Below are positions 17,662-26,933 of a stretch of 48,159 nucleotides of DNA, piece after piece. Made by a program: the position numbers and the translations under genes. The stretch is taken from NCBI GenBank assembly GCA_019057775.1, contig JAHLWT010000062.1, positions 1 through 48,159 of the forward strand, in the 5' to 3' direction. The stretch is from Promethearchaeota archaeon. Its GTDB lineage: Archaea; Asgardarchaeota; Lokiarchaeia; Sigynarchaeales; SOKP01. Under the pieces are notes generated by a model that was not told where the DNA came from, searched no databases, and saw only the letters and a program-made list of their open reading frames with translations. How positions within the stretch are numbered: the first letter of the stretch is position 1; the number at the start of each line of letters is the position of its first letter.

Positions 17662-19251
17662 ATGATTGATTTAGGAAATAAAATAGGAAGTTTCGTATCA
17701 GGTTCTTTTGCAAAGTTAATATTAAGGCAAAAATCCGACAAAGACTTTGAAATTGGAGAATTAATTGTCGCTGGAAATAGTATGAATGAATATTCAATTT
17801 TCCAGATTAAAGATCTATTCTATGGAAGTCAAATTCCTGATAGTTCTTTGGAGTTAATGGCAGGTTATGGATTGGAAAGAGAACGTTCAAATCTCAAGAT
17901 TTACGAACCTGAACTAAGGAATTACGTGCTTGCTCATGCCAGAGAATTAATATCTGTTAGAAAAAATGAGATCTCCGAAAAATATGAGCTTACAATTCCC
18001 AAAAAATTACCTAAATTCTTTTCAGATATTTTTGAATTAGAGCAATCTCATCTCCAATTTTTTAAAGAAGAAGAGATTGAGACGCCATTAAATCTTGGTA
18101 AAGTACGTTCCGGTTCTAAAGTTTTAGATATAAATGTAAAGGTTAATGCTGCCGAGGTATTAAAACATCACATCTTAATACCCGCAGCAACAGGAAGAGG
18201 TAAATCAAATTTAGTGAAAACTATATTGTATGATCTTCTGGAAAATGATAAATGCGGAAAACTAATATTTGACCCCCACAATGAATATTATGGAAGTATA
18301 ACCCAAAAAGGTTTGAGAGATCACCCAAAAAGTCCTGAATTCTTAGAATATTATACTATTAGAAGTACTTCAGGAGCGCTTGATTTGAAATTTAATATGA
18401 ATCTTATTAATCCGGCACATATTATGGGGAGTATAAGTCTTACAGATGCCCAAAAACAAGCAATTGTAGTGTTTTATCGTCAAGATAGAAAAAATTGGAT
18501 CCAAAAAATATATGACGATCACACTCCAGAAGAGTTAAAAAGAATAGGAGTGGATCTGAAAACCGTAGAAGTCCTTAGAAGAAAACTTGGTCTATTATTA
18601 AACCTTTCTCTTGAAGATGATGGAACTCTTACTGAAAGGGGGATCTATACTTCTAGTGGCAATGAACAAACTACCCATGCTATCATAAAGTCTTTATCAA
18701 ATGGTAAAACAGTAATAATCGATACATCCTTATTAGAAGGCGCAGAAGAAATATTTATTGCCTCAATTATTGTAGAAGGGATTTTTAAAGAATATAAAAA
18801 GCTTAAGTTTCAAGACAAATTACATGAGAGACCCGTTATATCAATCGTAATAGAAGAAGCTCCACGAGTAATAGGAAAAAAAGTATTGGAGAAAATAGAT
18901 AATATCTTTGGAAAAATCGCACGGGAGGGAAGAAAATTTCAAATAGGTCTTATTGCAATTACACAACTTCCTAGTATAATCGACCGAGAAATATTGGCAA
19001 ATATGAATACAAAAATTATTCTTGGTAATGAGATGGGTCCAGAACGCAGGGCTTTAATTGATAGTGCTGCCCAAGACTTATCGGATGATTATCAAACAAT
19101 CGGAAGTCTTGATAAGGGAGAGGCCATTATTACATCTACCTTTACTAAATTTGCTATTCCAATTAGCATTCCTTTATTTGAGGATTTTATTAAGGAAGGT
19201 AAGCAAAAGCAAGATCCAAAGACTAAAATAGTATCACCAGGATTTTCATAA
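17662..19251 (+). CDS. herA: HerA bipolar DNA-translocating ATPase
   Basis: A 529-residue hexameric DNA pump that partners NurA in end resection. The N-terminal HAS-barrel region opens [15 protein letters not shown]. Walker A is AATGRGKSN (175-183), Walker [15 protein letters not shown] (392-405), and the downstream sensor region [20 protein letters not shown] with an arginine-rich motif is typical of the HerA/FtsK superfamily. Length matches archaeal HerA (about 500-550). It is 38 bases after the OLD gene and 26 bases before mre11. Two relics of this gene exist elsewhere in the window: codons matching about 396-422 at 30973-31053, and codons 1-18 at 44599-44652, so herA was duplicated at least once locally. 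Confidence 0.93.
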   Translation: MIDLGNKIGSFVSGSFAKLILRQKSDKDFEIGELIVAGNSMNEYSIFQIKDLFYGSQIPDSSLELMAGYGLERERSNLKIYEPELRNYVLAHARELISVRKNEISEKYELTIPKKLPKFFSDIFELEQSHLQFFKEEEIETPLNLGKVRSGSKVLDINVKVNAAEVLKHHILIPAATGRGKSNLVKTILYDLLENDKCGKLIFDPHNEYYGSITQKGLRDHPKSPEFLEYYTIRSTSGALDLKFNMNLINPAHIMGSISLTDAQKQAIVVFYRQDRKNWIQKIYDDHTPEELKRIGVDLKTVEVLRRKLGLLLNLSLEDDGTLTERGIYTSSGNEQTTHAIIKSLSNGKTVIIDTSLLEGAEEIFIASIIVEGIFKEYKKLKFQDKLHERPVISIVIEEAPRVIGKKVLEKIDNIFGKIAREGRKFQIGLIAITQLPSIIDREILANMNTKIILGNEMGPERRALIDSAAQDLSDDYQTIGSLDKGEAIITSTFTKFAIPISIPLFEDFIKEGKQKQDPKTKIVSPGFS

Positions 19252-19277
19252 AGATTAATTAAAAAAATGTACTAAAT

Positions 19278-20588
19278 GTGAAAATTATGTTTGTAAAATT
19301 CGCCCATTTATCTGACTGTCATCTAGGGGCTTGGAGAAATGAGATATTAAATCAAATGGGATATGATGCGTTCAAGCAGGCAATTAATAAAATTCTTGAA
19401 GAAGAAGTAGATTTTGTTATTATCAGTGGCGATCTATTCGATATAAGTAATCCAAAAGTGGATGTTGTGGATTTGGCAGTAAAGGAGTTAAAAAAGTTAC
19501 AGGATAAAAATATCCCTGTTTATGGTATAATGGGCTCACACGATTTTTCTCCATCCGATAATTCAATGATCCGTCCCTTAATTTCGGCTGGATTATTTAT
19601 TGATTTATCTAAAGGTGAGAACATGGACAATAACAAATTAAAATTACAATTTTTCCAAGATCCAAAAACTCATATAAAACTAACTGGATTACGAGCTCGA
19701 AAAAGAAGCTTAGAAATTGAAGATTATATGCGATTAATACGAGAGAATTTAGAGAATGAAGAAGGAATTAAGATTTTTGTATTACACACGATGCTGAGTG
19801 AATTAAAACCTATTGAGTTCAAAGATATGGAATCTGCTCCAAAATCACTATTACCTCAAGACTTCGCTTATTATGCTGGTGGCCATCTTCATAAGACAGT
19901 TCCCGAAAAATTGCGGGAAGGAGACCAAACTCTTGTTGTTAATGGAAAAAATAAAATTATTTACCCTGGATCACTTTATCCAACAAATTTTCGGGAGCTT
20001 GAAAAATATCAATATGGTGGTTTCTGTATAGTTTCTGGAGATATCGACATAGCATCTCAGAGTTCGGATTTTAAAGTTAAATTTATTCCAATCAAACCAA
20101 TAGAAATTCTTTCACTGGTCATTGATTGCACTAATAAAACTGTTATAGAATCTCTAGATTATATTGAACAGAAAATCTCTGCTATAAGTGCTGAGGAAAA
20201 AATTGTAACAGTTCGAATTATAGGTTCGCTTACATCAGGTAGAACATATGAAATTAAATCAAATGAAATTACAACTCAATTAAGAGATAGGGGAGCACTT
20301 GATGTATTAATAAATAAGAATGCTCTTACATCAAAAGACTATACTCCAATAAGCGTTGTTGTTGGAAAAACAAATGAAGAGATCGAGGAAACATTAATTC
20401 ATGAGCATGCTGAACAAACGAATTTTAAAAAGATTTCTAAAAAAGACATGGAAAACAAAATTCATGAAGTCTTAGAAGTATTAGGTGTTGATAGAGAGGA
20501 GGGAAAGAAAGTAGGAGAGTATAATGTAGAACTGCTTCAGCAATTTATTACAATTTTCAATTTGAATAAGGATGGTGAGAATGTATGA
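19278..20588 (+). CDS. mre11: Mre11 nuclease subunit
   Basis: This 436-residue calcineurin-like nuclease is the partner of Rad50 in break recognition and end processing. The metal motifs are in order: LSDCHLG (D13, H15), SGDLFD (D52), MGSHDFS (86-90), FVLHTML and GGHLHK. The third motif reads GSHD where the textbook form is GNHD, so one expected metal ligand is serine; the rest is intact. An in-frame ATG three codons in (19287, MFVKFAHLSD) is an equally good start. The stop overlaps the rad50 start by four bases (GTATGA), showing translational coupling. The C-terminal ~100 residues probably hold the Rad50-binding helices. Confidence 0.92.
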   Translation: MKIMFVKFAHLSDCHLGAWRNEILNQMGYDAFKQAINKILEEEVDFVIISGDLFDISNPKVDVVDLAVKELKKLQDKNIPVYGIMGSHDFSPSDNSMIRPLISAGLFIDLSKGENMDNNKLKLQFFQDPKTHIKLTGLRARKRSLEIEDYMRLIRENLENEEGIKIFVLHTMLSELKPIEFKDMESAPKSLLPQDFAYYAGGHLHKTVPEKLREGDQTLVVNGKNKIIYPGSLYPTNFRELEKYQYGGFCIVSGDIDIASQSSDFKVKFIPIKPIEILSLVIDCTNKTVIESLDYIEQKISAISAEEKIVTVRIIGSLTSGRTYEIKSNEITTQLRDRGALDVLINKNALTSKDYTPISVVVGKTNEEIEETLIHEHAEQTNFKKISKKDMENKIHEVLEVLGVDREEGKKVGEYNVELLQQFITIFNLNKDGENV

Positions 20589-22666
20589 TTTTAGAGTCGA
20601 TTAAAATAAGAAATATTAGAAGTATCAAAAGTTTAGATCTCACTTTACCTCGGACAACAATGCTTTTTTACGGAGATATCGGTAGTGGAAAAAGTTCAGT
20701 TCTAAAGGCCATCGAATTTGCTTTGTTTGGAACATTAACAAGTGCGGATTTAAGTGGAGGCTCTATCTTACGTCGAGGAGAAAATAAAGCATCTGTGGAG
20801 TTATCATTTTTACTTGATGAAGATAGATATGTTATAAAAAGGGGTCTTTCAAAAAATAAAAAGGGAAAGGTTTCACAAACTAAAGGTTCATTAACAATAA
20901 ATGAGAGTGAAATGTCCTATGCTGCAACTGATTTGCGTAGAAAGATTTTAGAAACGCTCAATTATTCGGTTACAAGATATGAACGGGCACAAAAAATTGA
21001 TTTATTTAGATATACGGTATATACCCCACAGGAATCAGTAAAAGAGATTTTAGAAGCTGATCCAGATAAACGATTTGAGATTCTGAAAGACGTGTTTGGT
21101 ATTGAGAAATATGAAGTTGCCATAAGAAATATAAAAGTCGTAAGTGATCAACTAAGACACGATATTACAAAGATTACAGGCAAACTTAGTCAATTTGAAG
21201 GGATCGAAGATAAGATTCCTGAAAAAGAAAATGAAATACGAGTCCAAGAGAGTAAAATTAGTAGTATGGAAAAGGAGAGCGAATTAAAACAAAATGAAAT
21301 TAGTCTTATCCAAAAAGATCTTGATGAAATTAAATCAAAAAAAGATAATGTCTCTAAAAAAATAATAGAATTAGAGAATAGAGAAAGAACTTTTAAAGAA
21401 TATATAGAATTACGAGAGCAGATTGATAAAGAACTTAAGACCGCTAAAAGTAACATTAAGTTAAATGAAGAGGAAGTCAAGAAAATCGTATTAGTCGAAC
21501 TATCAACAAAATTTACAGAAGAGCAAATACGCGAACAAATCTCAGATGCACGAAAACAGACTTCCGAGAAAGAAAAAAAGAAAGCAGTTATCGAACAAAA
21601 AATTGAAGATATCAATAAATTATTAGATGAAGGAATATGTTCGCTGTGTGGACAAAAAATTCATGAAGAAGATCGATTTAGAGGAGAATTAAAGGACGCA
21701 TTAGATAAAGTAGATTCATTTTCGAAAGAAATAGAAATGTTAACTGAAAAAATTGAAAAATTAGGAGATGATTTGAAGAATTTACAAGCGTATTCGACAA
21801 ATAAAGGTAAGATAGAATTATATGAGAAATTAGTCGAAGCAAGTAAAAGACAGGAAGAAGATAGTCAGAAAAAACTCGATGAAATAATAAAAAAAATAAA
21901 CAAGCTGCAGGAAGAAATTGAAGATACATTAAAAGCTTTTAAAATCGCTGATATAACAGAATTAAAAAAATTAGAGTTAGATATTAAAGAAAATCTAGAT
22001 TCTTTTGAAGAGAAGATAGAAAAATTGAAATCCCAAAATAAAGCCATCGAAATAGATCTAAGTGCTGAAAGAAAGACTCAAGAATATTTGAATAAGGAAG
22101 TTAATGAATTAAAAACTGGTTTAGAAGAAAAAACAAAGTTAAAAGAGAAATTGGAACTTTATTCTGAAATTAAGAATTGGGTAATAGAACAGTTTCCAAC
22201 TTTATTAAGAGATATTGAAAGGGAGATTTTAATTTCAAGCGCTCGTGATTTCAATACATTTTTTAAAGAATGGTTTAACATTTTAGTTGAGAGCGGAAAT
22301 ATCGAAGTTGAGATTCGTCCTGATGATTTTCAGCCAATTATTAATGTTAATGGGTACGATTCACCTTTTCGCGACTTATCAGGAGGGGAAAAGAGTGCGA
22401 TATCTCTGGCTTATAGATTAGGTTTAACTAAAATTATTAATGAACGGTATCAAGATGTGAAGACGAAAGATTTACTGATTTTAGACGAGCCTACAGATGG
22501 ATTTAGTCAGCAACAAGTTAACCGAATGCAGGAGATATTCGATACGCTCAATACAGCTCAGATGATTATCATTTCTCATGAAAGATCGTTGGACTCGTTT
22601 ATCACAGAAATTTTTACGTTTAAAAAAGCGAATCATCAAACTAAAGTGGTTAAAGAGACAGTATAA
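20585..22666 (+). CDS. rad50: Rad50 ATPase with zinc hook
   Basis: A 693-residue SMC-like ATPase that clamps DNA and works with Mre11. Walker A is GDIGSGKS (30-37). Two long Glu/Lys coiled-coil arms flank the zinc hook CSLCGQ (C352, C355). The ABC signature LSGGEKSAISLAYRLGL begins at 598, Walker B is LLILDEPTDGF (630-640), and the H-loop is IIISHERSLD. The protein is shorter than many archaeal Rad50 proteins (about 850-900), mainly in the coiled coil. Its last 309 bases are repeated at 31056-31364 with about 91% identity. It closes the nurA-OLD-herA-mre11-rad50 operon. The 266 bases after it hold no convincing gene apart from an unsupported 23-codon frame at 22681. Confidence 0.95.
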   Translation: MILESIKIRNIRSIKSLDLTLPRTTMLFYGDIGSGKSSVLKAIEFALFGTLTSADLSGGSILRRGENKASVELSFLLDEDRYVIKRGLSKNKKGKVSQTKGSLTINESEMSYAATDLRRKILETLNYSVTRYERAQKIDLFRYTVYTPQESVKEILEADPDKRFEILKDVFGIEKYEVAIRNIKVVSDQLRHDITKITGKLSQFEGIEDKIPEKENEIRVQESKISSMEKESELKQNEISLIQKDLDEIKSKKDNVSKKIIELENRERTFKEYIELREQIDKELKTAKSNIKLNEEEVKKIVLVELSTKFTEEQIREQISDARKQTSEKEKKKAVIEQKIEDINKLLDEGICSLCGQKIHEEDRFRGELKDALDKVDSFSKEIEMLTEKIEKLGDDLKNLQAYSTNKGKIELYEKLVEASKRQEEDSQKKLDEIIKKINKLQEEIEDTLKAFKIADITELKKLELDIKENLDSFEEKIEKLKSQNKAIEIDLSAERKTQEYLNKEVNELKTGLEEKTKLKEKLELYSEIKNWVIEQFPTLLRDIEREILISSARDFNTFFKEWFNILVESGNIEVEIRPDDFQPIINVNGYDSPFRDLSGGEKSAISLAYRLGLTKIINERYQDVKTKDLLILDEPTDGFSQQQVNRMQEIFDTLNTAQMIIISHERSLDSFITEIFTFKKANHQTKVVKETV
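22358..22666 (+). repeat. Direct repeat copy 1 (rad50 3' end)
   Basis: The last 103 codons of rad50, including its stop, recur at 31056-31364 in the same orientation and the same length. By hand alignment I count about 27 differing bases in 309; only two codons change the amino acid (Glu to Asp, Ala to Gly). The repeats enclose the whole 22933-30832 cassette. Confidence 0.9.
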
Positions 22667-22932
22667 AATTGTGTAAAATAATGAGAGAACTAAAAGGTAA
22701 AATAGAAGAAATTATAGATTCTCCAAAAAGTAAATATTGGAACAAGAAATGAAACCTTCAGCTGAGACGGCTCATTGAAAAGAAATAAAAATTTTCTTTT
22801 AAAATTTAAATAATAAAGAAATAATAAAGAATATTAGAGACAAAATAGTAAAGTAAAGGTAAAAAATTATGATAATAAAAATTTTTTATGAGAGGTATGT
22901 GAAACTTCATAAAATTGAAATGAGGTGTGTAA

Positions 22933-25542
22933 ATGGGCACTGATATTTCTTTTCCGTCTGGGAAAATCCCTATATCAACGCTAGAAAGTTATTCTTATTG
23001 CAAAAAGCAAGGGATTCTCTCGTTAAGAAAGAAGGAAATAAGAAAAAAAGATACTAAAAAAAAAGTTATAGGACGAATTCTTCACGAAGTTTTTAAGAAT
23101 TTTCACGAAGAATGGACAGATATTATGTATAGCCGCCGTGAAAAACAATGTGGTATTAACCGTTTAAAGCTAATCCTCGAAGCCGCTGTGGACCAAGCAA
23201 GGGTAACAATGGAAAGTGATCCATCATATTTGGCCTATGAAGCCCCACTCAATAAAGGCTTTAAGAGGATGATGGAGGGACGGAATGGATTTATATCCCA
23301 AATTAGCAAAGCTGCCACAAAACTCGCAAAAAATAATGATCTTTTTAGATCTGATGAACTACCTCGTACTTATTTCAAAGGAGATCCGAGGTTTGAGTGG
23401 GAAGTAGGATTAGAACATTCTCAGTTATACGGAAGAATAGATTGTTTGGTTGAGAAAGAACAAGAACGTGAATTTTTTATATGGGAGTTCAAAACCGGAA
23501 TTGTCCCCGATGAACCTTTTGAAAGTCACGTCTTAGAAGCGGTTGGGTATGCTGTTGTATACGAACAAGAAAGCGAAATGAAGTGTATAGGGCTAAAAAT
23601 TCTTTATTACGGTGAAAAGGAATTTGATATAGCGTTCACCGATTTCCATAGGGATAAAGTTAATTCCCAAGTCCAAGAACTGTTTGATTACGAAGAAAAA
23701 GGAGAAATTCCTCACATTTTAATGGGTAGTAAATGTAATGAATGCGATTTTTATGATGATTGCGATAAGGAAAGCAAAGTTATACAATTGTCTGGAGCAG
23801 AGGAAGACGTCTCCAAACCAATCGATTCGGATTTAGATTTGGAGAAAGAAGAATTAGAAAGTTTTGGAGAAACAATAACTGAATCCGGTGAAATAGAAAA
23901 GACAACTCAAACACTAATACAAAAAGAAGTGAAATCGACAACAACTAAAGTAGGTAAACAAGCTATTTCTACTCCAAAAACATTAGCAGATAAGGAATTT
24001 GTTCCTAAGGACGCTATTGGGATCGTCATACAATCGGAACAACGCGGATACTTGTTATCCACAGAAAAAAGCAATCTGCTCTCAGGTGCGATAAAGCAAG
24101 AATTTCAAAGGAAGTTATATCCCGGTCAGGTTCTGATAACAGCGAACGAGAAAATAAAAGAAATGCCATCTGCCATCGTAGAAGTGAAAGAAATAAAGTC
24201 TTTTCCTAAAACGCTTTCCGCTCCGTTTCGCAGGATTGATATGTTCAATATTTTGATCGAGACTTCTCCTTTTATGTATTACGAAAATCAACGGTATTCA
24301 AAAGTCTTGTTCCCAGCTAATTTTTCCAGTCATTATTTTAGACTTCCTTCTAAACCAGAATTGATGAGAATCATGAATTTGTTTGGTGAGGGGATTAATT
24401 TAGGATTAGTCACTTACGAAATGTTAGAAAATGAATTACCCGAAATGGAACTTATATATAAATACCCGTTCTCGTTTAAGGAAAAGGGGTATAAAGGAAT
24501 ATTTGTTGTTGGTTCTCCTGGAAAAGGAAAGACTAATTTATTAAAAATTCTCATCAACGGTCTATCGCAATATGTCGGAACAAGAGATGGACTGCCTCCC
24601 GCTGTTATAGTATTAGATATCACAGGGCAATTTAATCAGCTTAATAAGCCCACTAAGTATGCTACAACCTTTGACGAGGAACTTTGGAAGTTATTGGATA
24701 TGAAAATAGTGAATAAATTAAAAGTATATAAGATTATATATGATTGCGGCGATGGAACGCACACACTATCGTTAAACGCCATCGATCCCGAACTAATTAG
24801 TTTATTGTTTCCAGAGTTACCCCCCACTTCTTCCACAAATTTTAAACGGATGGTTAAGATGATATTTAAGGATTATCCCGCAGTCGATTATGAGAATTTT
24901 ACTAACAAAATTAACGAAATCATACGACGAGAAAGGAGCACGCTAAACGCTCAAGTTGCTAAAGCAATTCAAGGGGCAATAACTAATGGACCCGTTGATA
25001 TTTTTGACCAAGGGGGTAATGTGTTACAAATTAAGGATATTTTAGTACCCGGTCAAGTATCCGTCATCCAAATCGATCACATTGTGGATAAAATGCCGGT
25101 TTTATTATACTTACTTTTGATGATTAATAGAAAGAAGATTTACGAAAACGATCAAACTCCCGTTATAATGGTGTTAGACGAAGCTCACGAGCTATTTCCA
25201 AAAAGTGCTAATCCCGGAGAAAAAGAATATTTACGACGGGTTTCCCAAAGTTTAATTCGAATTGCTCGACGTGGAAGGAAAAAGCACTTTGGTTTAATTT
25301 TTGCTTCTCAACAACCCCACGATATAATACCTGAAATTATTGGAGTGTTCCAAACTAAGATTATTATGGGATTAGAATCAACTTCAGGAAATTGGATAAA
25401 AGATACGCTTGGTAGAGAATACGTGACCTTGATATTGAGCCTTGGTCAAGGATACGCTCGAATATGGAACGCAGAGCTCCATAAAGGATCCCTGGTTCCG
25501 TTATTTATCCCAAAAGCACCTAATAAACACGAAGAAGATTAG
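22933..25542 (+). CDS. Cas4-like Fe-S PD-(D/E)XK nuclease fused to HerA-type ATPase
   Basis: An 869-residue fusion. Residues 1-280 are a Cas4/RecB-like nuclease: first cysteine in YSYCKKQ (C23), GRILHEVFKNF with H51, YGRIDCLVEK with D170, FFIWEFKTG with E185 and K187, and the closing cysteines KCNECDFYDDC (268, 271, 277), predicting a 4Fe-4S cluster. A Ser/Thr/Glu-rich linker (about 285-355) leads to a HAS-barrel-like segment (about 360-430). The ATPase follows: Walker A VVGSPGKGKTN (525-535), Walker B VIMVLDEAHELFP (D749, E750) and RIARRGRKKHFGLIFASQQP. This suggests a DNA translocase carrying its own nuclease, a one-chain analogue of HerA-NurA. The start is fixed by a Shine-Dalgarno (GAGGTG, 22922-22927). 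It opens a tightly coupled four-gene operon of higher GC. Confidence 0.88.
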   Translation: MGTDISFPSGKIPISTLESYSYCKKQGILSLRKKEIRKKDTKKKVIGRILHEVFKNFHEEWTDIMYSRREKQCGINRLKLILEAAVDQARVTMESDPSYLAYEAPLNKGFKRMMEGRNGFISQISKAATKLAKNNDLFRSDELPRTYFKGDPRFEWEVGLEHSQLYGRIDCLVEKEQEREFFIWEFKTGIVPDEPFESHVLEAVGYAVVYEQESEMKCIGLKILYYGEKEFDIAFTDFHRDKVNSQVQELFDYEEKGEIPHILMGSKCNECDFYDDCDKESKVIQLSGAEEDVSKPIDSDLDLEKEELESFGETITESGEIEKTTQTLIQKEVKSTTTKVGKQAISTPKTLADKEFVPKDAIGIVIQSEQRGYLLSTEKSNLLSGAIKQEFQRKLYPGQVLITANEKIKEMPSAIVEVKEIKSFPKTLSAPFRRIDMFNILIETSPFMYYENQRYSKVLFPANFSSHYFRLPSKPELMRIMNLFGEGINLGLVTYEMLENELPEMELIYKYPFSFKEKGYKGIFVVGSPGKGKTNLLKILINGLSQYVGTRDGLPPAVIVLDITGQFNQLNKPTKYATTFDEELWKLLDMKIVNKLKVYKIIYDCGDGTHTLSLNAIDPELISLLFPELPPTSSTNFKRMVKMIFKDYPAVDYENFTNKINEIIRRERSTLNAQVAKAIQGAITNGPVDIFDQGGNVLQIKDILVPGQVSVIQIDHIVDKMPVLLYLLLMINRKKIYENDQTPVIMVLDEAHELFPKSANPGEKEYLRRVSQSLIRIARRGRKKHFGLIFASQQPHDIIPEIIGVFQTKIIMGLESTSGNWIKDTLGREYVTLILSLGQGYARIWNAELHKGSLVPLFIPKAPNKHEED

Positions 25543-25556
25543 GAGAGCGTCTATTT

Positions 25557-26933
25557 ATGTTAAAATTCCTAGCGCTCGGAGGAGGGAACGATATAGGAGC
25601 AAGTTCATATCTCGTGCAGATCAACCGATTCAATTTCTTATTGGACGCAGGGTTAAGACCAAGAAACTTTAAAAACACGCCTAAATATGTTAAAATGTTT
25701 GAATTAATCGAGGATTGGTCCCAAATCGATGCGGTCTTTATAAGTCACCCCCACCTCGATCACGTGGGATCTCTACCTAAAGTGTTTGAAGCCAATCCAA
25801 ATGTCCCTATTTTTGTTCCTGAACAAAGTTTACCATTAATAAAAGTGCAGATATATGAATCTTTAACTTACCAAAAACGAACCAAGAAATACACCGAAGA
25901 TTATCTAGGAGTAGAATATTCAATCGACTTAGTATCGAATTGTCTATCAAACATAAAAGAAATCGAATATAATAAATTAACAAAAATAAAAAAAACTAAC
26001 ATAACCTTTGAATTTTGGCCCGCAGGACACATTTTAGGGTCAGCGAGTATATTTATTAAAACGAGAAAGGGCAGCCTTGTATATACGGGAGATATCTCTA
26101 CTCACGAGAGGCCCTCAATCCGCGATCTATCTTATCCTTCTCGAAAGGTGGATCTCTTGATTATGGAAAGCACTTATTTAAGTTCCAATCATAAGGCTTC
26201 ACCGCAAGAAGGGTTCGATCAATTATATTTAAAAGTAAAAGACATTACCGAAAAAGGAAACCATGTTCTGATCCCCAGTTTTGCTTTAGGTAAGGCTCAA
26301 GACATTACTAAGATGTTTATTGAGCGTAATAACACGGAAGATAATCCCGTTCCCGTTTATTTAGATGGTTTGGTAAAGAGAATTACTCGGATTTATAGCA
26401 ATGTGTTAGGTGAATCCGTGTTTTTTAGCTTGAAGGACGGTTCGTGCAACCTGATTTCGGGTATACATAATGATGTGAAAGAATACAAAAAGTTTTTAGA
26501 ACGTCATCCAGGGATAGCCATTATTTCAAGTTCTGGTATGCTCCTAGACGGCAGTAAGTCCGCTCGATGGGCAGAAGCCATCCTCCCCTATGAGGGAAAC
26601 GGTTTATTCTTTACTGGTTATCTCGATGAAGAATCTCCGGGAGCGAAGCTATTAAAGTGCCTCTCCGAAAAAGTAATATCTCTTAATGGTGAAAATATTC
26701 CGCTTAACGCACACGTTGATAGATTCTACATTAGTACTCATTCATCTGCGTTTGAATTGACTAATATCGTACAGATGGTAAATCCTAAAGTTGTCGTGTT
26801 AGTCCACGGAAATAATCCGGCGCAAATAGTTGCAGAATTTCAACAAAAGTGCGAGAGAAAAATTAACAGAAAATTACCCGTTATAAAATCTATAAATGAA
26901 GAAATAATAGAATTAGGTGAATTATTTGAGTGA
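25557..26933 (+). CDS. Beta-CASP metallo-beta-lactamase nuclease
   Basis: The 458-residue protein belongs to the CPSF73/RNase J-like beta-CASP group. The metal-binding signature is FISHPHLDHVG (H64, H66, D68, H69), followed by WPAGHILGSAS and LVYTGDIS for the further metal ligands. The beta-CASP insertion shows LIMESTYLS, HVLIPSFALGKAQD and IISSSGMLLDGSKS, with the late ISTHSSAFEL and VVLVHGN motifs. Unlike archaeal aCPSF1 it has no N-terminal KH domains, and it lacks the RNase J C-terminal domain. It should cut RNA, or possibly DNA, in a zinc-dependent manner. It begins 14 bases after the Cas4-HerA stop behind a GGAGAG Shine-Dalgarno, and its end overlaps the next gene, so it is made together with the fused nuclease-translocase. 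Confidence 0.9.
   Translation: MLKFLALGGGNDIGASSYLVQINRFNFLLDAGLRPRNFKNTPKYVKMFELIEDWSQIDAVFISHPHLDHVGSLPKVFEANPNVPIFVPEQSLPLIKVQIYESLTYQKRTKKYTEDYLGVEYSIDLVSNCLSNIKEIEYNKLTKIKKTNITFEFWPAGHILGSASIFIKTRKGSLVYTGDISTHERPSIRDLSYPSRKVDLLIMESTYLSSNHKASPQEGFDQLYLKVKDITEKGNHVLIPSFALGKAQDITKMFIERNNTEDNPVPVYLDGLVKRITRIYSNVLGESVFFSLKDGSCNLISGIHNDVKEYKKFLERHPGIAIISSSGMLLDGSKSARWAEAILPYEGNGLFFTGYLDEESPGAKLLKCLSEKVISLNGENIPLNAHVDRFYISTHSSAFELTNIVQMVNPKVVVLVHGNNPAQIVAEFQQKCERKINRKLPVIKSINEEIIELGELFE

Noticed and set aside
21190..22047. Minus-strand frames rich in Ser, Phe and Leu inside rad50
   Set aside because: They are complements of the Glu/Lys coiled-coil codons of rad50, a well-known source of spurious open frames.
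22681..22752. 23-codon frame after rad50
   Set aside because: Very short, no Shine-Dalgarno, no recognisable sequence; kept only as a remark in the rad50 entry.
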